In this document: positions 27,267-36,812 of the stretch, piece after piece
How positions within the stretch are numbered: position 1 is the stretch's first letter
Layout of the letters: the number at the start of each line of letters is the position of its first letter
NCBI GenBank assembly: GCA_024403555.1
Contig: JAKSRP010000006.1
Location: forward strand, 1-60,975
Source of the DNA: Lachnospiraceae bacterium
GTDB taxonomy: Bacteria; Bacillota; Clostridia; Lachnospirales; Lachnospiraceae
Reading direction: 5' to 3'
DNA: 60,975 nucleotides
Position numbers and translations under genes: made by a program
The notes under the pieces: model-generated
Databases searched by the model: none
What the model was told of the DNA's origin: nothing
The model's input: the letters and a program-made list of their open reading frames with translations, nothing else

Positions 27267-28915
27267 TGAAAAGTACCTACATTATCGGACATAAAAATCC
27301 GGACACTGACTCCATTTGTTCAGCATTAGCTTATGCAAACTTAAAGAATGAAATCAGTGAAAACAAATGCTACAAAGCAAAGAGACTTGGCGATGTATCT
27401 TCTGAAACACAGTTTGTTTTAGATTACTTTGGTGTAAAAGCACCTCAGTACTTAACAGACATCTATCCTCGTATCATCGACATCCCATTAAATAAGGTTA
27501 ATCCAATTGCAGGAAAAACATCCTTAAAGAAAGCATGGGATCAGATGCGTGAAGAAGGTATGGTTACTTTACCAATCTTAAATGAAGACGAAACTTTAAA
27601 AGGTGTAATTACTGCATCTGATATCACATACTCTGATATGGACGTATATGATAACAAAGTTTTATCTAAAGCGAACACACCTTACAAAAACATCATCGAA
27701 ACCTTAGATGGTGAAATGGTTATTGGTGACATCAACAGTTGTGTAAAGACCGGTAAAGTATTAGTATCTGCTGCAAATCCTGACTTAATGGAAAAATTCA
27801 TTGATCCAGGCGATACAGTCATCATGGGTAACCGTTATGATGCTCAGTTCTGTTCCATCGAAGCAGGTGCAAAATTATTAATTGTTTGTATGGGTGCTGA
27901 AGTTTCCCGTACAATTCAGGCTCTTGCTACTGAAAAGGGCTGTGATATCATTACAACACCTCACGATACATTTATTGCTTCCCGTCTGATTTCTCACTCT
28001 TTACCATGTGAATATTTCATGGCACCAGAAGAAAAACTGACAAGCATTCTTACAAATGAATTAGTAGAAAATGTTCAGGAATTAATGACAAAAACACGTT
28101 TCCGTTATTATCCTGTAATTAATATCAGAGACGGCAAATTCGTTGGTTTTGCTTCTCGTCGTCGTCTCTTAGATTACGAAAAGAGAAAAGTAATCTTAGT
28201 TGACCACAATGAAGTTTCTCAGGCAGTTGATGGTATTGAACAGGGCGAAATCCTTGAAATCATCGACCACCACAAAATCGGATCCCTTGAAACAATGGGA
28301 CCAATCTACTTCCGTAACCAGCCTGTTGGATGTACAGGTACTATCGTTACAATGATGTACGATGAAAATGGAGTTGAAATTACAAAGGCTATGGCAGGTT
28401 TATTAGTATCTGCAATCCTTTCCGATACTTTAGTATTCCGTTCTCCAACATGTACACCACTTGATAAGATTATGGCAGAACGTCTTGCTAAGATCGCTGA
28501 AATCGATATCGAAACATACGCTATGGAAATGTTCAAAGCAGGATCCGACTTAAGCGGCAAAACTCCAAAAGAAATCTGTTTCCAGGATTTCAAGAAGTTT
28601 GCAGCTGGCGATGTAAACTTCGGTGCTGGTCAGGTTAACTCCATGAGCGCAGTTGAAGTAGAAGAAATCAAAGATATGTTATTACCACATCTTGCTGGTA
28701 TCGCAGAAGAACAGGGCTTAGATCATATCTATATCATGATCACTAACATCTTAGAAGAAAGCACATTACTCATCATGGCTGGGGAAGGTGCAGAAGAAGT
28801 TGTTGAAGCAGGATTCAAGAGAGAAGCAAAAGATGGCGCAAGCTACTTACCAGGCGTTGTTTCTCGTAAGAAACAGCTTATTCCAAGTTTATTATTAGCT
28901 TATCAGCAGGTATAA
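27266..28915 (+). CDS. ppaC: manganese-dependent family II inorganic pyrophosphatase with CBS/DRTGG insert
   Basis: A 549-residue enzyme that hydrolyses pyrophosphate. The DHH-type motifs GHKNPDTDSICS (about 6-17) and EIIDHHKIGS form the metal site. Between them two CBS domains flank a DRTGG domain (about 70-300), which in this subfamily bind adenine nucleotides and tune activity. The C-terminal DHHA2 domain ends in RKKQLIPSLLLAYQQV. The start overlaps the kinase stop. Its final codons lie in the left arm of a long palindrome. Confidence 0.93.
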   Translation: MKSTYIIGHKNPDTDSICSALAYANLKNEISENKCYKAKRLGDVSSETQFVLDYFGVKAPQYLTDIYPRIIDIPLNKVNPIAGKTSLKKAWDQMREEGMVTLPILNEDETLKGVITASDITYSDMDVYDNKVLSKANTPYKNIIETLDGEMVIGDINSCVKTGKVLVSAANPDLMEKFIDPGDTVIMGNRYDAQFCSIEAGAKLLIVCMGAEVSRTIQALATEKGCDIITTPHDTFIASRLISHSLPCEYFMAPEEKLTSILTNELVENVQELMTKTRFRYYPVINIRDGKFVGFASRRRLLDYEKRKVILVDHNEVSQAVDGIEQGEILEIIDHHKIGSLETMGPIYFRNQPVGCTGTIVTMMYDENGVEITKAMAGLLVSAILSDTLVFRSPTCTPLDKIMAERLAKIAEIDIETYAMEMFKAGSDLSGKTPKEICFQDFKKFAAGDVNFGAGQVNSMSAVEVEEIKDMLLPHLAGIAEEQGLDHIYIMITNILEESTLLIMAGEGAEEVVEAGFKREAKDGASYLPGVVSRKKQLIPSLLLAYQQV

Positions 28916-29039
28916 TTGTGTTTTGAATCATGAACACATTCTAAAAGTGTCCGTAGATACACGTACTCTAAAGAGTTCGCGCACTGCGGACACTTTTTTT
29001 ATGCGTTCATAAGACAAAACACAATTATACCTGCTGATA
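28901..29039. repeat. 139-bp imperfect palindrome duplicating the ppaC 3' end
   Basis: The outer arms (28901-28925 and 29015-29039) are perfect 25-bp inverted copies, and the left arm includes the last ppaC codons and stop. Further in, the arms match partly (ATGAAC/GTTCAT), then a perfect 11-bp stem AAAAGTGTCCG/CGGACACTTTT (28943-28953 and 28987-28997) surrounds a loop of about 33 bases. The whole could fold into one long hairpin. Confidence 0.85.
28943..29000 (+). terminator. terminator after ppaC, inside the palindrome
   Basis: An 11-bp stem (AAAAGTGTCCG/CGGACACTTTT) with a 33-base loop containing ACTCT/AGAGT, followed by a T run to 29000. Confidence 0.7.
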
Positions 29040-29048
29040 TGTTATAAT
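29040..29048 (+). promoter_or_regulatory. extended -10 promoter for the helicase gene
   Basis: TGTTATAAT at 29040-29048 begins at the outer edge of the palindrome's right arm; no good -35 is seen. The leader is about 60 bases. Confidence 0.45.
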
Positions 29049-29116
29049 ATACATTGGAGAGTTATGTTTTAGACAGAACTTTGAGTTTTTAGGTAAGTAA
29101 AGGATAAAATTGCGGA

Positions 29117-31486
29117 ATGTTATTGCAGCTTAAAAAGGGACAATTTCATATTTCGGTAAGGCATCTGGTAGAGTTTGTTTTACGAGCGGGGGATTTGACA
29201 ACGCAGCCGGGCAAGAAGTCGATTTTGACAGCGATGCAGGCAGGGGGAAGAATTCACCGTAAGATTCAGAAGTCGATGGGCGTGGATTATCAGGAAGAGG
29301 TTTCTTTGCAGCATATTTTTCGTCAGGGAGACTATGAAGTTGTGCTAGATGGAAGGGCTGATGGAATCTATCCAAGAAAAGAGGTCATTACCATTGATGA
29401 AATCAAAGGAACTTACAAAAAGCTAGATAAAATCGAAGAAGCAGATCCGGTTCATCTTGCTCAGGCAAAATGCTATGCTTATATGTATGCCTTCGAGCAG
29501 GGACTTGAAAAAATCGGTGTCCAGATTACTTATTGCAACATGGATACGGAAGAGATTAAGCGATTTTATGAAGAATACGCCTTTGAAGAATTAGAAGAGT
29601 GGATGGAAGAAATCAAAACATCCTTCTTTGTCTGGAGCGACTTTGTCTATCAGGCAAGAATTGTACGTGATGATACCATAAAGCAGGTGGCATTTCCTTA
29701 TGAATACCGAAAAGGTCAGAAAAAACTGACGGCAGCCGTCTATGGTGCCGTGAAGAACAAAGAGATTATGTTTGTACAGGCACCGACGGGGATTGGGAAA
29801 ACATTATCGACCATTTTTCCTTCGGTTAAATCCATGGAAGAACAAAGTATAGATAAATTGTTTTATCTGACAGCAAAAACCATTACAAGAACGGCTGCTG
29901 AGGAAGCATTTTCTATCCTTAGAAATGAGGGACTCAGGTTCTCAACGGTAACCTTGACTGCAAAAGAAAAAATCTGTTTTCAGGAAGAGGTGGAATGCAA
30001 TCCCACGGCATGTCCGTATGCGAAAGGGCATTATGACCGCATCAATGAAGCGTTGTATGCCATTTTAGTGAATGAAACGGTCTATACGAGACAGGTGATT
30101 TCTGATTATGCCGAAAAGTATCAGGTTTGCCCTTATGAATTAAGCCTAGATGTGGCAAGCTTTAGTGATGGGATTATATGCGACTATAATTATGTATTTG
30201 ATCCGAAGGTGGCCCTTCGAAGATTTTTTGGCGAAGGAAAGATATTAGATTTTTATTATCTCGTAGATGAAGCCCACAACTTAGTAGATCGAGCCAGAAC
30301 AATGTATAGTGCCACTCTTTACAAAGAAGATTTCCTTGCAATCAGAAAGATTCTTCCAGAGTGGGCAAAAAAACTAAAGAATGCATGTGCAGCATGCAAT
30401 AAGCAAATGCTCGCGATCAAAAAAGAAGTCGATGGCGAAGGAACACTTACCCAGACCGATTCCTTAGTTTATAGTCTGCTTCGATTCGTCAGTCAGGCCG
30501 ATGCCTATCTAGAAGAAAATCAGGAGCAGAGCGAGGAACGAAAAGCTCTGTTAGATTTATATTTTCAGGTACAGCATTATTTGAATATGTATGATACGAT
30601 GGAAGATGGATATGAGATCTATGCCAGAGAGACAGATGGACGATTTATGTGCAAATTATTCTGCATCGATCCATCGGATCAGCTAAGGGATTGTTTTGAT
30701 TATGCAAGAGCGGCAATCCTGTTTTCAGCTACCTTTTTACCAGTCAATTACTATAAAGAATTGCTGATTGGAGACCAGAAGACAAAAGCGATTTATGTGC
30801 CGTCCCCATTTGACCCGGACAAGCGCAAAATCATGATTGCAAATGATGTGACGAGCCGTTATAGTAGAAGAAATGCTTTTGAATATGAGAAGATTTTTTA
30901 TTATCTTGATGCCATGTTAGATGGAAAAACCGGAAACTATATCGTATTCTTTCCATCATATGAGATGATGGAGCAAGTATTTGATATTTGCTATGAGCGT
31001 GGCATGGATATCAAATGTGACCTTCTACGCCAGACACAGCGAATGGGTGAGAGTGAGCGCGAGGATTTCCTTTCTGAGTTTTCGAAAACACGAAAAAAGT
31101 CGATGCTCGCATTTTGCGTGCTGGGAGGGATATTTTCAGAAGGTATTGATTTAGTAGGGGAAAAACTAATCGGCACTGCCATTGTTGGAACAGGACTTCC
31201 AGGGGTGTCTTACGAACAGAATTTATTAAGAGATTATTTTAACCGCAGAGGAGAAGATGGATTTGATTATGCTTATCGCTTCCCGGGAATGAACAAAGTT
31301 CTGCAGGCAGCAGGGCGTGTGATTCGAACCAAAGAAGATGAAGGTGTCATTCTGTTATTAGATGAGCGGTTTTTAAATTATGAATATAGAGGACTATTTC
31401 CGATGGAATGGGAAGATCGCATCTGGACAAACCGTCAGGGTGCAAAAGAAGCGATGTCTTCCTTCTGGAGGGAAAAGAAAGAATAG
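29117..31486 (+). CDS. DinG/XPD-type DNA helicase with N-terminal PD-(D/E)XK-like domain
   Basis: A 789-residue protein. The N-terminal domain (about 1-200) has a RecB/Cas4-like nuclease pattern: Asp82 in LDGRADG, then IDEIKG with Glu95 and Lys97, and QAKCYAY at 116-122. The helicase part follows with Walker A APTGIGKT (222-229), an iron-sulfur-type cysteine group (CFQEEVECNPTACPYAKG, then CPYEL), DEAH at 384-387 and the C-terminal motif VLQAAGRVIRTKEDEG. XPD-family iron-sulfur helicases unwind 5' to 3' in repair. The ATG is preceded by AAAGGA at 13 bases. It is transcribed away from the palindrome and starts a run of queF, dus and uvrC. No Cas genes are nearby. Confidence 0.88.
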   Translation: MLLQLKKGQFHISVRHLVEFVLRAGDLTTQPGKKSILTAMQAGGRIHRKIQKSMGVDYQEEVSLQHIFRQGDYEVVLDGRADGIYPRKEVITIDEIKGTYKKLDKIEEADPVHLAQAKCYAYMYAFEQGLEKIGVQITYCNMDTEEIKRFYEEYAFEELEEWMEEIKTSFFVWSDFVYQARIVRDDTIKQVAFPYEYRKGQKKLTAAVYGAVKNKEIMFVQAPTGIGKTLSTIFPSVKSMEEQSIDKLFYLTAKTITRTAAEEAFSILRNEGLRFSTVTLTAKEKICFQEEVECNPTACPYAKGHYDRINEALYAILVNETVYTRQVISDYAEKYQVCPYELSLDVASFSDGIICDYNYVFDPKVALRRFFGEGKILDFYYLVDEAHNLVDRARTMYSATLYKEDFLAIRKILPEWAKKLKNACAACNKQMLAIKKEVDGEGTLTQTDSLVYSLLRFVSQADAYLEENQEQSEERKALLDLYFQVQHYLNMYDTMEDGYEIYARETDGRFMCKLFCIDPSDQLRDCFDYARAAILFSATFLPVNYYKELLIGDQKTKAIYVPSPFDPDKRKIMIANDVTSRYSRRNAFEYEKIFYYLDAMLDGKTGNYIVFFPSYEMMEQVFDICYERGMDIKCDLLRQTQRMGESEREDFLSEFSKTRKKSMLAFCVLGGIFSEGIDLVGEKLIGTAIVGTGLPGVSYEQNLLRDYFNRRGEDGFDYAYRFPGMNKVLQAAGRVIRTKEDEGVILLLDERFLNYEYRGLFPMEWEDRIWTNRQGAKEAMSSFWREKKE

Positions 31487-31503
31487 AATAAGAGGAATCA
31501 TAG

Positions 31504-32001
31504 ATGAGTGGAAGAAACAAAGAAGAATTAAATGGTGTTACCTTACTTGGTAACCAGAAAACACAGTATAAAGATGACTATGCACCGGAAGTGTTAGAAA
31601 CATTTCCAAACAAGCATCCGGAAAATGATTATTTTGTAAAGTTTAACTGCCCGGAATTTACCTCTCTTTGTCCGATGACCGGACAACCGGATTTTGCGAC
31701 TATTTATATTTCCTACGTTCCAGGGGAACGTATGGTAGAAAGCAAATCCTTAAAGCTTTATCTGTTTAGCTTCCGTAATCATGGAGATTTCCATGAAGAC
31801 TGTGTCAATATCATTATGAAGGATCTGATTAAGCTTATGGATCCCAAATATATTGAAGTGTGGGGCAAATTTACTCCACGTGGAGGCATCTCCATTGATC
31901 CTTATTGTAATTATGGCAAGAAGGATACGAAGTGGGAAAAGGTAGCTTGGGACCGTCTCGTAAATCATGACATGTATCCGGAAAAAATCGATAACCGATA
32001 G
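31504..32001 (+). CDS. queF: NADPH-dependent 7-cyano-7-deazaguanine reductase
   Basis: A 165-residue enzyme that reduces preQ0 to preQ1 in queuosine synthesis. The thioimide-forming Cys is expected at Cys56 in [11 protein letters not shown], with Asp63 nearby; the Glu-Ser-Lys-Ser motif ([16 protein letters not shown]) binds substrate. Length matches the short unimodular family. No queC, queD or queE is in the window, so preQ0 must be made elsewhere or imported. Confidence 0.95.
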   Translation: MSGRNKEELNGVTLLGNQKTQYKDDYAPEVLETFPNKHPENDYFVKFNCPEFTSLCPMTGQPDFATIYISYVPGERMVESKSLKLYLFSFRNHGDFHEDCVNIIMKDLIKLMDPKYIEVWGKFTPRGGISIDPYCNYGKKDTKWEKVAWDRLVNHDMYPEKIDNR

Positions 32002-32010
32002 GAGCCTGAG

Positions 32011-32973
32011 ATGAAGATTTATTTTGCCCCAATGGAGGGGATTACGAGTTATATTTATCGAAATGCTCACCACAAATATTTTGGAGGGGTGGACAAATAT
32101 TATACTCCATTTGTGTCCCCGGGGTATAAATGGAAGATTTCCTCGAAGGATAAAAGAGAGATTAATCCGGAGAATAATGGTGGAACACCGGTTGTTCCTC
32201 AGATTTTAACCAATAAAGCCATTTTATTTAGTGGCTTTGCGAAAAAGCTTGCCGATATGGGCTATGAAGAAGTGAATTTTAATTTAGGGTGCCCATCAAA
32301 AACCGTTGTAGGAAGAGCACGTGGATCAGGATTTTTAGTGGATCTAGTGGCTTTAGACGAGTTTTTTGCGGAAGTATTTGATGATTTGTCTGGAACAAAT
32401 GTGAAGATTTCTGTAAAAACCAGATTAGGACTTAACAATCCGGAAGAGTTTGAACGTATCTTAGAGGTTTATAACAAGTATCCGATTTGTGAGCTTACCG
32501 TTCATCCTCGTATTCAGCAGGATTTTTATAAAAAGACGATTCGTCCGGAATGGTTTGCTTATGCAATGGAGCATACAGATATTCCACTTTGTTATAACGG
32601 AAATCTGATTCAGAAAAAGCAGTATGAGGATCTGGTGGCTAAGTATCCGACACTAGATGCTGTTATGGTTGCCCGTGGTGGTTTGATCAATCCATCGTTG
32701 CCAAAGCATTTTCTAAAAGGGGAAGAACTAGACCGCGATACATTCTTACATTTTCATCAGGAAATCTGTGATGGATATTTATCTTGGAACAATGGTGATA
32801 CCAATGTACTCTATAAGATGAAAGAATTATGGTCTTATATGGGACTGATGTTTGAGGATGGTAAAAAGCCTTTGAAGAAAATTAAGAAGGCACAAAAGCT
32901 TACCGATTATTTTGATGCGGTCCATGACTTAGTGGAACATTATGAAATTGGAGAAGGACCTAGATTCTTATAA
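32011..32973 (+). CDS. tRNA-dihydrouridine synthase
   Basis: A 320-residue FMN enzyme that reduces uridines in tRNA. The start YFAPMEGITSYIYR, the NFNLGCPSKTVVGRARGSG segment with the catalytic Cys, VKTRLG, LTVHPR and VMVARGGL are the usual Dus blocks. It lies 9 bases after queF; both act on tRNA and are probably co-transcribed. Confidence 0.93.
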   Translation: MKIYFAPMEGITSYIYRNAHHKYFGGVDKYYTPFVSPGYKWKISSKDKREINPENNGGTPVVPQILTNKAILFSGFAKKLADMGYEEVNFNLGCPSKTVVGRARGSGFLVDLVALDEFFAEVFDDLSGTNVKISVKTRLGLNNPEEFERILEVYNKYPICELTVHPRIQQDFYKKTIRPEWFAYAMEHTDIPLCYNGNLIQKKQYEDLVAKYPTLDAVMVARGGLINPSLPKHFLKGEELDRDTFLHFHQEICDGYLSWNNGDTNVLYKMKELWSYMGLMFEDGKKPLKKIKKAQKLTDYFDAVHDLVEHYEIGEGPRFL

Positions 32974-33027
32974 TTAATCTAAATGGCTGAAAATAACAAA
33001 TGTTCTATTTGTATACAGGAATAACAG

Positions 33028-34884
33028 ATGTTTAATATAGAAGAAGAATTGAAAAAACTGCCCGATAAACCGGGTGTATATTTGATGCACAATGACAAGG
33101 ATGAAATTATCTATGTTGGCAAGGCGGTTGTGTTAAAGAATCGTGTGCGACAGTATTTTCAAAGCAGTCGTAACAAAAGTGCCAAAATAAAGAAGATGGT
33201 TTCGCAAATTGCTTATTTTGAGTACATTATTACCGACTCAGAATTAGAAGCCCTTGTATTAGAGTGTAATCTGATCAAAGAACATAATCCAAAATATAAT
33301 ACAATGTTAAAGGATGACAAAAGTTATCCATACATTAAGGTGACTGTTCAGGAAGATTACCCGAAAGTACTGTTTGCCCGTCATATAAAGCGTGACAAAA
33401 ATAAATATTTTGGGCCTTACACGAGTGCGAATGCAGTAAAAGATACCATTGAGATTTTAAGAAAAATTTATAAAATCCGTGTGTGTAATCGTGTGCTTCC
33501 AAGAGATATTGGGTTAGAGCGTCCATGTCTTTATTATCAGATGAAACAATGCGATGCACCTTGTCAGGATTATATCTCAAAAGAAGATTATCGTAAAAAG
33601 ATTGATCAGGTGATCGGTTTTTTAAATGGTGACTACAAAGAAGTCATTACTTATTTGGAAAATCAAATGATGAAAGCTGCCGAAGATCTGAATTTTGAAC
33701 AGGCTGCCGAATATCGGGATCTGATGCGAAGTGTGGATCATATTTCAAATAAGCAAAAAATCAACAGCTATAATCAGGAAGACAGAGATATTATTGCCAT
33801 GGCAAAGTCTCAGCTTGAAAGTGTGGTCGCTGTATTTATTGTTCGAGATGGAAAGCTTCTTGGAAGAGAACATTTTCACATGAAGCACGGACTTGAGAGC
33901 ACAAAGAGCGAAATATTAAATGAGTTTGTGAAGCAGTTTTATGCTGGAACTCCTTATATTCCACGTGAGATTTTTATTGAGACAGAAATTGATGAAGCGG
34001 AGATGATTTCCCAGTGGCTCAGTGCGAAAAAGGGATTAAAAGTAACTATTTCTGTTCCAAAGCGAGGCAGCAAGGCTCAGATGGTTGAAATGGCGAGAAA
34101 GAATGCACTCACCATCTTAAATATGGATAGTGAACGTATCAAATTAGAAGAAAAGCGTACGATAGGTGCCGTTCATGAAATTGAACAGCTGATTGGTGTG
34201 CCAGATTTAAAACGTATGGAGGCATTTGACATTTCAAATATTAGTGGCTTTCAGACGGTGGCTTCCATGGTGGTGTATGAGAATGGCAAGCCGAAAAAGA
34301 ATGATTATAGAAAATTTAAGATTCGATCCGTAAAAGGACCGGATGATTATAAAAGTATGGAAGAAGTCCTGACAAGAAGATTTTCTCATGGAAAAGAAGA
34401 ACAGAAGCTTCTTGAGGATAATCAGATTGATTTTGAATATGGTAGTTTTACCAGATTTCCAGATGTTCTTTTGATGGATGGTGGAAAAGGACAGGTCAAT
34501 GTTGCTGAACGAGTATTAGCAGAACTTGGAATCGCAATCCCGGTTTGTGGTATGGTCAAAGATGATCATCATAGAACGAGAGGACTTTATTATCACAATG
34601 AGGAAATACTATTTCCACCGAAAAGCGAAGCATTTCATCTGCTGACAAGAATACAGGATGAAGCACATCGTTTCGCCATTGAATTCCACAGAGAGCTTCG
34701 TGGAAAGGCAAGTGTCCATTCCGTATTAGATGAAATTCCGGGAATTGGACCAAAACGTCGAAAGGCGTTGATGAAACATTTTAAAGATATCAGCATGATA
34801 CGTGAAGCAACTCCGGAAGAATTAGCTGCCGTAGAAGGCATTCCGAAACATGTTGCCGAAGAGATTTACCATTTCTTTCATTAA
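33028..34884 (+). CDS. uvrC: excinuclease ABC subunit C
   Basis: A 618-residue nuclease that makes the two cuts in nucleotide excision repair. The GIY-YIG domain is at the start ([19 protein letters not shown], about 15-33), four cysteines follow in the 160-185 region ([23 protein letters not shown]), the UVR domain (about 208-243) contacts UvrB, the RNase H-like domain is in the second half ([19 protein letters not shown]), and the HhH pair ends the protein. uvrA and uvrB are not in the window. The AGGA site is 7 bases before the ATG. Confidence 0.97.
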   Translation: MFNIEEELKKLPDKPGVYLMHNDKDEIIYVGKAVVLKNRVRQYFQSSRNKSAKIKKMVSQIAYFEYIITDSELEALVLECNLIKEHNPKYNTMLKDDKSYPYIKVTVQEDYPKVLFARHIKRDKNKYFGPYTSANAVKDTIEILRKIYKIRVCNRVLPRDIGLERPCLYYQMKQCDAPCQDYISKEDYRKKIDQVIGFLNGDYKEVITYLENQMMKAAEDLNFEQAAEYRDLMRSVDHISNKQKINSYNQEDRDIIAMAKSQLESVVAVFIVRDGKLLGREHFHMKHGLESTKSEILNEFVKQFYAGTPYIPREIFIETEIDEAEMISQWLSAKKGLKVTISVPKRGSKAQMVEMARKNALTILNMDSERIKLEEKRTIGAVHEIEQLIGVPDLKRMEAFDISNISGFQTVASMVVYENGKPKKNDYRKFKIRSVKGPDDYKSMEEVLTRRFSHGKEEQKLLEDNQIDFEYGSFTRFPDVLLMDGGKGQVNVAERVLAELGIAIPVCGMVKDDHHRTRGLYYHNEEILFPPKSEAFHLLTRIQDEAHRFAIEFHRELRGKASVHSVLDEIPGIGPKRRKALMKHFKDISMIREATPEELAAVEGIPKHVAEEIYHFFH

Positions 34885-34930
34885 AAATGTGTGATACACT
34901 AAAAGGTGAGTAATGGAGGTATACGAACGA

Positions 34931-35866
34931 ATGGATAAAGGATATGAAGTAAAGTTAGAAAAAATGATAGAAGATATGGATCTGGTGAATTTTACACCGG
35001 CCATTGATATTTCTGAAGTGGTCATCCACCAGGCAGAAATCAACCGACCAGCTTTACAGTTAGCTGGCTTCTTCGATCAGTTCGCTCAGAACCGTGTTCA
35101 GGTTATTGGTCGAGTTGAGATGGTTTATATGCAGACCTTAGAAGATGATAAAGTGAAGATGTTAGATGTATATGAACAGTTTTTCAACTCTGAAATTCCA
35201 TGTGTAATTTTTGCGAGAGGATTCCGCCCATCAAAGGCAATGTTTTATCTTGCAGAAAAATACGATGTACCTCTGTTAGGAAGCCCGCTTGGAACCTCTG
35301 AATTCATGGCAGAAATCATTCGCTGGCTCAATGAAGAGTTAGCGCCTAGAATTTCTATTCATGGCGTATTAGTCGATGTATTCGGCGAAGGGGTTTTGAT
35401 CATGGGTGAAAGCGGAATCGGTAAAAGTGAAGCCGCTCTTGAGCTTATCAAGCGTGGCCATCGTTTAGTATCCGATGACGTCGTTGAAATTAAGAGAATC
35501 AGTAAAGAAACCTTAGTTGGTTCTGCGCCGGAGATTACAAGACATTTCATTGAACTTCGAGGCATTGGTATCATCGATGTTAAGACCTTGTTCGGTGTAG
35601 AAAGTGTTAAGATGTCTCAGAATATTGATATGGTGATCCAGTTAGATGAATGGGACCGTGGTACAGATTATGACCGACTTGGTTTGGAAGAAAAATATAC
35701 CGAATTTTTAGGCAATAAAGTCGTATCTCACCAGATTCCGATTCGTCCAGGTCGAAATCTTGCGATTATCGTTGAAGCAGCAGCAATTAACCATAGACAG
35801 AAGAAGATGGGATACAATGCAGCGAAAGAACTTTATAACCGTGTAACTGGACAGTTTAATCTTTAA
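34931..35866 (+). CDS. hprK: HPr kinase/phosphorylase
   Basis: A 311-residue bifunctional enzyme that phosphorylates and dephosphorylates Ser46 of HPr and Crh for carbon-catabolite control. Walker A is GESGIGKS (159-166), and the family signature segment ITRHFIELRGIGIIDVKTLFG follows. ATG 34931 was chosen because GGAGG lies 11 bases upstream; ATG 34913 would add six residues and overlaps that site. It heads a run with murB, rapZ, whiA and a Crh-like gene, so the kinase and a likely substrate lie in one cluster. Confidence 0.94.
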   Translation: MDKGYEVKLEKMIEDMDLVNFTPAIDISEVVIHQAEINRPALQLAGFFDQFAQNRVQVIGRVEMVYMQTLEDDKVKMLDVYEQFFNSEIPCVIFARGFRPSKAMFYLAEKYDVPLLGSPLGTSEFMAEIIRWLNEELAPRISIHGVLVDVFGEGVLIMGESGIGKSEAALELIKRGHRLVSDDVVEIKRISKETLVGSAPEITRHFIELRGIGIIDVKTLFGVESVKMSQNIDMVIQLDEWDRGTDYDRLGLEEKYTEFLGNKVVSHQIPIRPGRNLAIIVEAAAINHRQKKMGYNAAKELYNRVTGQFNL

Positions 35867-35900
35867 GAGAATGGGAAATAACCAAAGGAGCAAAATGTAG

Positions 35901-36809
35901 ATGAAAACATTTTTAGATAAATTAGCAGCGATTGTGAAACCGGAAGCAATTTTAACAGATGAGATGATGAAGGATCATACTACTTTTCGTGTAGGTGGCC
36001 CGGCAGATGTATTTGTCATTCCGGAAACGGTAGAAGAAGTAAAGGAAATCATCAAAACAGCGAAAGAAGAAGGCATTCCATATTATGTGGTTGGTAATGG
36101 CAGCAACCTTTTAGTGGGTGATCAGGGATTTCACGGTATGATCATTCAGATTTATAAGAATATGAATGAGATTACTTACAAGGATGGAGAAATTACAGCA
36201 CAGGCAGGTGCTCTTTTAAGTACAATCGCAAAAATTGCACAGAACAATGAAAGAACTGGCTTTGAGTTTGCTTCCGGAATTCCGGGAACATTAGGCGGTG
36301 CCGTTACTATGAACGCAGGTGCCTATGGTGGAGAGATGAAGCATGTTCTTAAGAATGCAACCGTTCTTACAAAGGAAGGGGAAATCTTAACTCTTCCGGT
36401 AGAAGATCTTGAATTAGGTTATCGTAAGAGCGTCATTATTGATAAAGAGTATGTAGTATTAGAGGCAGTGATTACACTTCCAAAAGGCAATGCAGAAGAA
36501 ATCGCAGAAAAGATGAATGAATATGCGACTGCAAGAAAAACAAAGCAGCCATTAGAATATCCAAGTGCGGGCAGTACTTTTAAGCGTCCAACAGGATATT
36601 TCGCAGGAAAACTCATTCAGGATGCAGGACTTCGTGGTTACAGTGTGGGCGGTGCTCAGGTTTCTGAAAAGCATTGTGGATTTGTAATCAACAAAGGTGG
36701 TGCAACAGCAGCAGATATCGTTGCATTAATGAAAGATGTGAATGATAAAGTTGTAGCTGAGTTTGGTGTACCATTAGAGCCTGAAGTGAAAATGATTGGA
36801 GAATTCTAA
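35901..36809 (+). CDS. murB: UDP-N-acetylenolpyruvoylglucosamine reductase
   Basis: A 302-residue FAD enzyme that makes UDP-MurNAc for peptidoglycan. FAD-binding segments are TTFRVGGPADVF, VVGNGSNLLVGD and GIPGTLGGAVTMNAGAYGGE; the SAGSTFKRP motif carries the catalytic Ser. The YPSAGSTF form without the long insertion fits type IIb MurB. AAAGGAG precedes the ATG. rapZ follows after 3 bases. Confidence 0.96.
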   Translation: MKTFLDKLAAIVKPEAILTDEMMKDHTTFRVGGPADVFVIPETVEEVKEIIKTAKEEGIPYYVVGNGSNLLVGDQGFHGMIIQIYKNMNEITYKDGEITAQAGALLSTIAKIAQNNERTGFEFASGIPGTLGGAVTMNAGAYGGEMKHVLKNATVLTKEGEILTLPVEDLELGYRKSVIIDKEYVVLEAVITLPKGNAEEIAEKMNEYATARKTKQPLEYPSAGSTFKRPTGYFAGKLIQDAGLRGYSVGGAQVSEKHCGFVINKGGATAADIVALMKDVNDKVVAEFGVPLEPEVKMIGEF

Positions 36810-36812
36810 AGA

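Noticed and set aside
32994..33005. LexA/SOS-box-like sequence (TAACAAATGTTC) upstream of uvrC
   Set aside because: It lacks the first conserved G of GAAC-N4-GTTC, and uvrC is often not LexA-controlled. One imperfect short match is not enough.
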